64,000 bases of DNA from assembly GCF_019059575.1 (NCBI RefSeq), contig NW_024881507.1:1364001-1428000 (forward strand). The letters run 5' to 3'. The DNA is from Amphibalanus amphitrite. Lineage: Eukaryota > Arthropoda > Thecostraca > Balanomorpha > Balanidae. Of this stretch, positions 39,539 through 51,500 are shown piece after piece. Numbering within the stretch: the stretch's first letter is position 1; every line of letters starts with the position of its first letter. Both the position numbers and the translations under genes were made by a program. The notes beneath the pieces were generated by a model, which made no database searches, had not been told where the DNA came from, and worked only from the letters and a program-made list of their open reading frames with translations.

Positions 39539-42500
39539 CTATTGCATAAAACTTACGACACCGGATATTTTACGAATTGTCTTAGAATCGTACTTATTCT
39601 ACGCCAATCTGTTTCACAAAGGTCTTGAAAATAGTACGGAGAGCAAGGAATTTACTCCAGCACGTGACGTAACTTTTGGGGGTTTCTGTTGCATATAAGT
39701 TAAGATTTAAGAAAAAGTAGTTCGCCGAAACGCGCAGAAAATGTCGCAGATGCGCCAAATGTGTAAAAATCGTAAAATATTCTACGGAGGGGGTGGGCTT
39801 CTTAGATTTTAGCCGAAAGTCGGCTATTGCAGCTGTTTGACGCCGAATTCCAACTTTTTGAGTCCTTATACAGTTATTACGGAGCGAGCGAAGCGAGCGT
39901 AGTCTTTCCTTAGATTAACGGAAATTTCTGAGTATGAGCGGCCGGCCGGCCGGCCGTGGTCACGCTTTTGCGAGGCTTATATCTCAGCAACCACTTGACC
40001 GATTTACACGCGGTAATTTTTGTAGGGTAGCTTCATTCCTTCTACCAAGTATTGGACTATTCCCGATGCATGTGGGTGACCCCTTATGCACGTGCCACGT
40101 GCAAAACGAAGAGGTGTCACTTTTGTAATTGTTGCAATATCTCGGTAACTACTTGGCCGATTGCGCTGAAAGTTGGCATGTAGGTAGGCACCCACTAGGC
40201 ACTGCATATACATGTGCCAGAGTTGGGGTGCTGCTGCACGTGCGCACGTGCAGGGGTCGTTTCCAGATCTCGAGAACGGCTGGACCGATTGCGCTCAAAT
40301 TTGGTACACGGTTAGGGACCGGTTAGTAGGGTGCCGTGCACAAGTCAGTTGGGACCCATTTTGCACGTGCGCACGTGCAGGGTGCCGCTTCCAGATCTCG
40401 AGAACGGCTGGGCCGATTGTGCCCAAATTAGGCACATCGCTAGAGACCAGTTAGTAGGGTGCCGTGCACAAGTCAGTTGGAGGTACCCCCTCGCAATTTC
40501 GCACGTGCAAGGCCCACCCTCTCGCTCGCTCCGTTAGTCGCCCCAAAAGGCGTTATACTGGTTAATGTATATGAAGGTAACTCCTTAACACACTGATGCT
40601 TTCTTATCCTCGAACAATTTATAGAAAGACTGCAACCGCACCTCTCATTTCTCAACCAATGCGATAGCATGATATAAGCATAGTCGTACCCGACAATTGT
40701 ACTACAACGGTGGTGACTGACGTTAGACCACGCTCGTAGCTCGTTTGAGGAACTGCAGACGCATTAGTCATCAAACATATCAGCCGTGTCGATGTTTATT
40801 TCTGGTTCCCACATTCCGTTGACGATTTTAGTGAACATCCAAACACACTCGCCTCAGATTCTAGCACGTATGTATGTACCATACGTATTCAGAGAACGTC
40901 TGTGCACCAATACGGCCGCGATTCAAGTTGAGCTAGAGACCCACGTAAACTTTACATGTCACTGTAATCGTAACACGAAGAGCGCTTTTTAACCCTCGCC
41001 CTGGCAGGGGGGGGGGTCGATGCGACCCCCCCCTAAGGTTTTTCGAAGATAGCGTAAAAACGGCGGCGCGCAGCGCCGCCAAATTTGGCACAGCCTATGG
41101 GGCAACCTTTTTACATATGACCTGAAAATTTCAGGTCCGGGTGACCTTGGGTCAGGTCACCAGGTCAGAAAAACCGGTACAAGGTCATGGTCAAATTTCA
41201 ATTTCCTTTATGCACCTGTCCAACTCACAGTTTTCGACTGATTTCCTTCAAACTTTCAGGATGTGCTAAGTTCACCGAGTTGTATAACATATAGTCCGTT
41301 TTTTTAGGTCACTGACCTGAGGTCAGTTAGAGGTCATTACGTCGTAATGTTTAAGCCTATGGGAAAATACTAAATTCGGAAAATACTGGAGATATCCGCT
41401 TCGTTTTATCACTTTTGTGCTTTGAAACCACGGTACTTAACAGCAGGACACTTGGTGCTTCTTTGTTTGGTGTACTTATCCATGGGTCAGGTCAAATGAG
41501 GTCAACTGAGGTCAAATGACGTTTTTGCCAATAACTTGGCACATAATGACGCTAGAGCTTAAAAAATGGTATCATTGTGTTCCTGGTGATCAGCCGAATC
41601 AAATGATATGCGATATGATGCAATTTGGTTAATTTGAACTTAATTTATTAATTTAAGTTTACTTAAAATTTAAGAAAAACTTTAAGTACACTTGAGCAAG
41701 CTAAAAAGTATATCATTCGACGCGCCTTGACGTGCTGAGTTCACTGGTGCTTTTCTTTTTGCTCTATCTTAATTAGATCAAAAGTTATAGGCGAAAAACT
41801 TTTGACCTGTTTTTAGCGAAATTTTTACATTTATACCCCCCAAAACCCCCCTAAATATTGACCTAGAGCAACCAAATTTGCACAGGGGCGAGAACTCCGG
41901 GGGGCCCACCTACCTACCAAATTTGGTGTTTCTAGGTGCCATAGGAGCCAATCGCGAGGGGGGGGGGGGTCGCATCGACCCCCCCCCCTGCCAGGCCGTG
42001 TTATGAAAAATGCCCTGCCAGGGCGAGGGTTAAAAAAGGGAACAAATGATGCTGAGCTTGCACAGCCTCACTTTTCCCGAGTGCGCCAACACCGGGATAA
42101 GACGCTGCTGATAGGACGATTTCAACGAAGGCAGTGACTCTTGGCGTAGCAGCCGCCATCTATCGGCGATTTATCAGAGCCCTCTGTCGGCTGAACCCAG
42201 CGGGATTCTTCAACCTTCATGTAGAACAGCCGAATGCCGTGGTCAGAAGACTCCTCCACGAAGTCGGATAGAAATTCCTGAAACAGAAATAAAGATGTCG
42301 GTAAGTATCAGAAAGACTAGAACGAATGGATTGAGAGGAGATCATTTTCGAAGGCAAAGTGGCTGACAGAGCATGAAATAGGAGAGAGGACTGAGGGAAT
42401 CAGGAAAGAGGCGATACATATAGACAGGGGCGGAAAAAGTAAATCGAGCGAATAATGAACTTTTTATGACACCATGTATCTCCTCGATCTCAGCCTTCTT

Positions 42501-45500
42501 TGAATGCAAGCATAAAGGTCTCTGACTGTGCCCTGCCCTGCTATACTGGTAAAAGCCAATTTTAGCCAGTGCATTTAATTAAATTTAATTAGCCAATTTT
42601 AGCCAGTGCCATTTAATTAAATTTAATTAGCCATGTCATTTAATTAAAGCCTGTGAATTGAAAGTAATCAGCAATTCACTGGCAGATTCAGAATAGTCCA
42701 GTAGGTATCTAGATGCTATGCTGATATGCCCTTAATGCTTACGTTTGAAACTGAAAAATATCACGCAAGCCCACAGACGAATAGGTAGGCACTTGTAATA
42801 CCTAGCTTAAATGCATTCTGTTTTGTGCCTACTAATTCAACGCGCGAAAGCATGTTGCTTGCAAATATATAATTAAACGTAATTTTGTGGATATTTAAAT
42901 GATTTTAATGATAAGACACCTGACACCATATCAATATGATATGGCATTTCAACATACCTAATTGTAGATAATGGTGAAGAAAAAAGCGACAGAACATTGG
43001 AATGTTGCGAGTAATTGAGGGCTGAGGCTAATAAACACGATGCCAAATTCAAAATACACCAAAAGAAAATATAGATCAGGAATTGTAGCGGCATTAGCTT
43101 TAACCATTAACTATTGAAAAAGCTCACGATTGGTCTGAAAGGGCTGAGCTGGAGCAGTGAGCAGTGTGCTGCCAATGAACCGACAATTGTTCACTAACCA
43201 TTCGCTATAATAGAAAACTTACTTGTTAGTCTGGGCCCTGGTTATCTTAATTCTTCATTTTCAGCCACCAAATGATGATCTTGTTCGATCTTGCAAGCCA
43301 ACTGGACACTTGTCTTGAAATTCTTCTTTGGAATGTTGTTTACTTTCGTAACCTACCTAGCAACCACCGGACGGCGAGTGTACAAATCTCAGCTTACTTA
43401 ATTGGCGAAAGGTGGCAGTAGCAGCTACGGCACTGTTCTAGACGGATACAGTGCACTCAGTTCTATGCAAATTTATGTAGAATATCGACTGAAACCCATA
43501 GTGAGGGCAAATTATCTATGATCTTAGAATATCCCACACTCCCAAGATGCCACGATCGATGTTGTTTACCAAGCCGACCGCCGCTTGATGTGGGAGGGCG
43601 CATGAATATTGAAAAGTACGAAAGGTTTTCTAAAGTCGCTATCAATTCAAGGTGATTTGAACCACTTATCCAGACAACGTGATTCACACATTTCAGTACA
43701 CTGGAACTTTAATCGCTTTCATTATTGTCACCATTCTTCTGCATTTCGTGCTGAGATCCGGCACTATTTTCATTCATGTATGACGTCATACCTAGATTTT
43801 CCAAATATTTACGAAGTAGGTCACGGCCTTTATGCAACAGGTTTTACGGTGTTTCGTAGAGTATGGCCGTTTCGTAAAAAAGTTAAGATCTACTCCGGTG
43901 GCGTAAATCTTATGTTTATGCAATAGCGCACAGATCTTCACCTGGCGGAGACACGGGGTGGTGAGATTGGGGAGCGGAGAGATAGAGTCGAGGCACGGTG
44001 TTCATAATATAACCAGTGCAATCGGCAATTATCGGCACTCGATGAAATATATAGCCACATGATCGTCTGTCAGCAGAAATTAGAACAGCTTTCGTCGATA
44101 TATGTAATACTGCAACCGATAAGTAGGTAGGTATAGACAATACCTAAGTATGAATTAGCGACAACATTGTCGACCATAGTTAGCAACTACTTAGCTCTTC
44201 GTAGTTCCTACTTCTACATAAGGCATTCGTAACCTATGGTCCCAGCTATGAGCCTGCTCCAATAATTCCTCCAATAATTCCCATTCGTCGTCGAGTGGTG
44301 CGGCCACTGACTGGGCCCAGCCCACAGCCGTCGCCGCTACCTGTCAGAATCCTCACAAACGAGCCGGCCAGCCGGCCGCGACACCGCCGGGCCAATATTT
44401 GCTCTCATAAAAACCGGTGCGGCAGAATTATGACGTCATAAATTGGCCACCGTTCGGCGCCACAATAACAACAGGGTCGTGGATCACGTCGGCGGCTGGC
44501 TCTGACGGCCGCCCGCCTAATGGAGCGGCGCCCATCGAGCCCGGCCCGGCCCGGCCCGGCTCGAGGGTGGCCCGGACCGGACCGGGGGATCGGCCCGACT
44601 CGTCTGGGGTTCTCAGGTCCGCTGATCGGCGAAAGGTATCGGCTCTATGCACCGGCATGTCTCTTGTCGGCCGAATGAGCGAATCAGTTTTGCTAACGAA
44701 TGGCGATGATTGATCGACTCTGCGAGGCACTGTCAATGATTTGCCCGCTTCCCTTTACTTTGATTTGCTTAGTTGTTTGTCGTCCAGTCAAGTAAAACGG
44801 GCTTGTTAGACCAATTGTGCTATGATTAACTGTATAAGCATATGACGGTGGTGACAGTACCCACTCGAGTGGTCATAATATCGTAATAATATTATTGGCC
44901 GTCATGCTGTCTCACAGTCACTTGAGTCGTAAGAGCCACCTCTACGCCTGAAAGTAGGCTGTACCGCATGGCTTGGCTGCTTTGCGGCGCAGTCCCAACT
45001 AACTCTTAAGTTACCTACATAAAAAACGGCAATCCTTATCGTAGACGCTGGGTGTGAGGCTGTGAGCCCGTTACTTTCTTACGCATTCATTCATCAATTC
45101 ATTCATTCATTCATTCATCCATTCATCCTGTCATATGTTATTCCCGTCGATATCTATTTCTTATGCTATTTTTTCCTGAGACAACCCTCAAAAGTAACGG
45201 AACTGCAGTGGACGAACGAACCGTCCATTTCCTGTCGTTCCCTATTGTTTTCTAACGACTCATGTAATGCCTAATCCTCATCAGAGGCCCGCCGAATGCC
45301 GATCGAAGCCGGCCTGCGTCACAGCGCCGCCCTCGCGGCCCCGCTTCACCCCTCGTCCGCCGAGCCTATTTTTCCTCCTATATTAACTTCATACATTCAC
45401 GCGGGGCGGCGGCTGCCGCCATTATTGGCTGGCGACATCTGGCTGCCAGCCGGCAATCTCCATAAAATTGATTCTATAAACCACACTAAATTCATATTTT

Positions 45501-48500
45501 TACACCAATACGTCAAAACAGTGGCGCTTTCTGCGCGCCGTCCGAGCGGCCGGCAGGGCGGCGCACGTGATTGAGCAGACAAATAGCCGTTTATGGGCCT
45601 CAGTGGCGGGTCATTGGACGCACATTCGACGGCCCGCTGCCAGCCCAGCGTCGGCCATCTTGGCTCGGCTGCTCATCAGATTGACCTGTCACGCGGCGGA
45701 GACACGGCAGCCGTTCCCCGAAGAACGGCCGGCCGATGGCACCGGGCTGCCTTCTGACGGCCCATCTCTGCCGCGGCGCCGCGGCCGATCGGTATGCTGA
45801 GTGGCTACTTAGACGGCCTTATGACGTGGTTATGCAAAGAATCGAGCGGTTATCGAGACCATAGGCACCAGCCGGAGCTCGTATGTTACCGGGAGCGCTG
45901 AATGGCTAATTAGATTTCCCCTGCGGTAAATCGTGCCCTCGTGATTCCACACACCTGTGAATCCTTTAAGCCGAGTTTTTCCGCCAGTTTCTTGCGATCT
46001 GGCTTGCTGATGTACTTTTGCACCTGGAATCGCTTCTCGAGGCCCTGTCGCTGCAGGTCGGAGAACACGGCCCGGCGCAGCATTCCGCGCCGCGGCTTAC
46101 CTGCCGGGTCAGCCAACGGGTCAGGTTTCTCAGCGGGTGGATGGGCTGGCGTTGAGGGCTGCGCTTATAGACATGCTTGTAAAAGTATATGTACTAGTTT
46201 AGCATATACAAATGGCTGAAGCGCGTGTTCCTTACCCCGTGGAGACGTCGGCCAGCAGGAGAAGGTGCCGGCCAGAGGCAGCATCGAAGTCGCCAAACGG
46301 TGACATCCGGATGTCGTAGGAACTGGAAACAGCGCATCACTGAGTCAAGGAGCCATTAGGTTTGTGTGTGTGTGTGGGGGGGGGGGGCTCGGGCATCCTT
46401 ATCAGTTAGCATAGTCTCACCCCAATAAAACGTAGGATGTGTTTGTAGTTTTAATTTAGAATTCATACCGCGAACCTAGATGCATCGTTACATAACCGTA
46501 TGCTTATGCGGAACATTTATTACCGTTATGCACACGTTTTCACGGCTAATTTTGCATATCTCGATTCGCTTCGCGTTCAAAGGCAGCTTTCATCGCGGGG
46601 AATAAAGGTCTGAGGTCGTTTGTGTCAGCGGAATGCACCAGCTGGTTTTCACGCTGCATCTCCCAAATTGGTCATTTCTGGAGCACAATGCTGACTGGCC
46701 TACCCTCGCGCCCACTAAACCCACATTAAACTCTTATCCCGGTGCACAGATAGCGTGCCGAATTCGTCTTTGGACGGCGGCGTCGTGCAGTCGCGTCGCG
46801 TCGAATCCGTGCACACGGGATGAGCCACCGACAACTGAAATCATGAATTATTTAGCACGTGACACAAAGCCCATGGCGGCGCGTTGTCTCTCGCCCCGCG
46901 CGGCGGACGTTTCACATTTAAATGACGCACTGAGCGGCGGCGGATGCGCTGATGTGAAATTTCACGGTGTCTCGCGCCGCCCCGCGCCGATCGGGGTGCA
47001 GTTCGCCGCCGACTCGTGAACGGTCGTCGCTCAGGGACCGATCCTGGGGCGGCAGCGCGCTCAGAGACATTGTCAGCGAAGCTGAGACGGTCACCAATGC
47101 GGCGCCTGATCTTATTTGGTGGGCTGAAGGCTCAAATGGTAAGGCTTTTTAACGACGGGTCTCAGGTCGCTTTTAAGAGGAAAATATTTGCTAACATAAA
47201 AATGCCACTTTTGCTCAGTGAACATCAACCGTCAGCAAACAATGACTTTGCGATTCTCTGACAAAGTTCGATGAAGGAACAGCAAATTCCAGGAATGCGA
47301 TTAAATCAACTATCAAGTAATACCTGTACGTCCTTCAGGTGGGTTTGTGAAAATTCCGTTGGAATGCCTCTCTTTCAACCCTAACCCTTTCACCTTTCAA
47401 GGACTGTCCTTCCTACGGATTACTGATCAGACACCTTAGTTGAAGAGGCTTTTGATAGAAGAGTTCGTCTCGAGTTTCATTTCGAAAGCGGTGAAAACCG
47501 ATTTATTTGGCCCTCTTACATGCTATAATTTTATGTGTAGGTACCAAAGGCTAAAATAACATCATTCAATTATCGTGTCCATTGGAACCTCCAATGCCAA
47601 GCTGGTATCAACTGAAGAGAAAACACGATTGGAGCGAGAAGTTTCCATGAAACGAAAAGAGAACTCGGAAACCCCATATCAGGACATTTAGATCCAGCTA
47701 AAAGACCACGTAGCGCTGAAACGGCCTCCTCAGAGCGTTTCAATGGCACATTATGAGCCGCAAAACTCTCCACTAATTCAAGTCATGCACTTGAGTCGCC
47801 GTCTAACTGGCCATAAACGTCAGCGACAGCAAGCAGCCCGATTGCGGCGGCCGCTCCGGCTGGTGTCACTAAAGACTCATAAAGACCGGCATCAGGGCCC
47901 AATGAACAGAGCACCTCCGCGGCGCGTAACTCAGCGGCAGCCGGGCGACGGCCGCTGCCCATCGCTCGGCCACTTTGGGCGCACCCTGGGCCCGTAAATA
48001 ACAAGTTTGGCTATGTCTCAGCGGCAGCCGTCGCCGGCGACCGCGCGGTGTCCGCAGTCGGACCGATTTGTGCCGCGCCGCGCCGGCTGGGGCGGACACG
48101 ACTGCCAACCCGGCTCCGGACGCTGATTTCTCGGCGGTCAGAGCCGGCGACCGGTCAGCTCCAGCTCCGGTCTCTGATTTCTCGACGGCCGGTCACCGCT
48201 GCGGCCGGGAGCTGTGAGAGTCGCACAGCTCACGGTGCGTAACGCAGCGTGACGGGACCGGGGCAGCTGTCGCCGCACGGCCGCTGCCAACTGGGCGTGA
48301 CGCATCGCGGCCGCCACCGGATCATGGGCTTTTCGCCGCGAAACAGATTGTTTTGTTAGTGTTTTATTGGCGATCGGTGTGCCCCCGCGGGCTAACGACG
48401 CGCCCGCCGGCCGCATTGTGCGCCTCCAACCGGCTGGAAGCGCCCCCCTTCAGATGGTAATGAGCGCCGCGGGCCGCGCGTCGGCCGCGCACCCTGGCCA

Positions 48501-51500
48501 AACATACACCCGCCGCCGACACATATTATTCCAAGTGGCCTGTCGAGTTTTTACATGGGCTCTTTTGGTGATTTAGTTTATCCAAGGCTTATGACTGAAC
48601 GGGCCCGCCGTCGGGCGCGGCGGCCGGCCTACCCTGGAGGTCGCCGCCCACGGATCGCCTGCCGATGATCCCGCCGCAGGCCCATTGTCGGCGAAAGGGT
48701 ATTTACGGATGCTATAGGCTTAGTGCACATTGTCCACGTGAACTCCAGATAAGCTATGACCCATGCGGCAAAAAGTTCCTTTTAAATGGATGGCGTAGAA
48801 AAACAGTGAGAGAAAGCATATATCGACGAGCGGGAAACGAATAATCCTTGAAGCTTTGTTGGCACATGGCACTATACTGAAGCGATAGATAAAACTGAAA
48901 CAACATGGCACTGCATTGTGCACTGATTGAGATGGGATGAGAAGAAGATGCAGTTATGTTCTGGCGATGAAGACGCCTCCAGAAGCGGCACCGCCAGACG
49001 TCACAGCCCCCGTACCTCAGGGTCATGTTGCGCCCTATCGAGTTCGGACTTCGGCTCATGCTTATTTCTGGATTACCTTATCCAGTATTAAACACCAGCA
49101 GCCGAAATGTCAGAAAAATGAATCAGACGGCGCAGAACTGCGGAGAGCGGCCAGGCTGTTATGTGCTGCCCTCACCAAATTCGTCGTGCAGTCAACGTGC
49201 AGCCAACGGTGTATATTGCTGTTGCACCCGATCATGATAATACTCTGTTATCTTACCCGTAGCATAGTACTGGTCTGTTTCAGCTGCGTGCGAGTACATA
49301 AGACAATGTGACTTGTCTTAGTCTCACCTGTAAGGTATGTGTGACCTTTCCATATCTCACCTATAAGATAGTGTGTGACTTTCCCATATCTCACCTGTGA
49401 GATAGTGTGAGTCTGTGACCTTCCCATATCTCACCTGTGAGATAGTGTGAGTCTGTGACCTTCCCATATTTTACCTGTGAGACAATATTATCTGTCTGAT
49501 CTCTCACCTGTGAGATAGTGTGACCGGTTGGTCAGCAGGGAGTGCAGCGGTGTGTCGAACAGCGACCTGTACAGAGGTTTGGGCGCCGGCAGGCCGCTCG
49601 GAGCGCTCACCGCTGGTCGGTACGGCGTGCACGTCTCTGAAATACAGACAGTGCGAACGGTTATTGAAGGCAACGAACAACTGCTATTTCATAATGCCTC
49701 CGTGGGTCGTGACTTTAGTTCCATGGTGAACATGGAGACGTTTGGGATATTTTCAGGCAGACCAAATAACGATCAATAAATCTTTTCTATTGATCCATCT
49801 TGCTGTCATTGCTTCTGACAAAACAAAAATATACTCCAAAACTTAAATCATAAATGAGCGAGCAAAGTAATCAGGTATTTTTCACTTAATAGCCGTTTTC
49901 TGTTGCTTAACATCAGCCAGTAGGTTTTATTCATAATTAACTTATCTTTATGAACTTTGGTACGATTGAGTCCAGATGCGCCGCGCTATGGTGAAATAAG
50001 ATTATTCACTTCAATCTAAAGGTTGATTAGCGGAATCTTGTAGCTTGAAAAGCATCTATCCGATTAATTGGACAAAACGATATCTTACTTTCCTTTGATT
50101 ATAGATCAACTGTGGGTTTATTTGAACTAATGAACTTAATTGATCATGGGTGGAGCTTTTCCGGAGAAATTGGTGGTGCCAAAGGTCGTCAATCCTACAA
50201 TGTCCGATTGTTAAGTTGAATGAAATGTACACTGACTCAAATCTTATTATTACCGATAAAATATTTTACATTAAACAGCCATTCCAAAATTACTCAATGT
50301 GAAAAAGATTGATTTGCAAAGCAACAAAGTCATTTAAATCGGCTAAAGTTGATGGGACAAAACGCTTATTGGTGGGGCAAATTGTCAAGTTGGTGGGACA
50401 GCCGGTCGTCCAATTGAATAGGAAGCTCCGCCCCTGAAATCGATGTCTCTACCTAAACAGCTAACATTTCACCTCCGCCCGCACCCATGTATCATACTGA
50501 CGAATTATGTAGGTATCATGCTTACATGCGTATTGCGTATAGAGTATAGAGTATAGACCAACCACCCGGGAGCATAAAGGCGTGAACGTTTGAACTTTGA
50601 TAAGAAGCGGAGTCTGCATTTATCGGAGGCGACGTATACAAATATTCGTGTTTTGCCGGCGCTTCGGCAGCAGCGGCCGTTTTCAGGCACCGACGACCGA
50701 GCGGCGGGCGGGCGGCCGGGCGGCCGATGCCATTCCGCCTGGAATGATGCTGTGCCGCGCGTCACGTGTGTACTGCGGTACAGCATCACACACTCGCGGT
50801 GCGCCCGCCGCAGCCGCCGTGAATGAAGCTTATTTCAACGAGGCGCCGCTTGGTGTCACCGAAGCATCTATGTACATTCCTAAGAGTAAAAAGTAAACAT
50901 GTCTCAGTTGAAGAACTGGGAGAATCAAACTGTTGAAGGGTTTGATGTCCATTTTAGTCCACCATAAGTCGCGCGGCCTCAGAAAGGGCAGCAGACAGGC
51001 GTTCGGAGCTGATTCTGACGATTCGGACAGGCGTGGGCCGTGGGTGCTGTATTGAATGGCTTTGAAGCTTGATTTGCGCGCATCTGTCTGACGGTGAATG
51101 CTTACCTTCTCTATTTCATTTGGTTGCTTTCTGTCAATGGTTCCGTATCAGAGCCGTCGCCCATCTCGAGTCATCCGGCTAACCCACTTCGTTTCGCACT
51201 TGCAATTACTGTCTAATAAAAAGGAATCTAAGGAGTACAGGACGCATCGTTGCAGAAACAGTGGATAAACAACCTGATTTCAAGCTATTCAGCAAGTTAC
51301 TTTCTTATCTATGCTTAGCCGTATCATTAGACAAATGAGTAAGATGACACGAGATGAGAACGACAATGGCTCTGTTACGAAACCATTGAGACGAGATGGA
51401 AACAACTGTAATGGAGAAAGCAAACAGTGGCCGTCACCGTCAGTTAGATAGGTGCCAATCAAGGTCACTATATTTAGTACAGCACCTTGCTCATATTCTT

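Noticed and set aside
49322-49520. Regularly spaced repeats that superficially recall a CRISPR array
   Set aside because: Eukaryotic context, uneven spacing, and the units are clearly copies of the adjacent splice donor.
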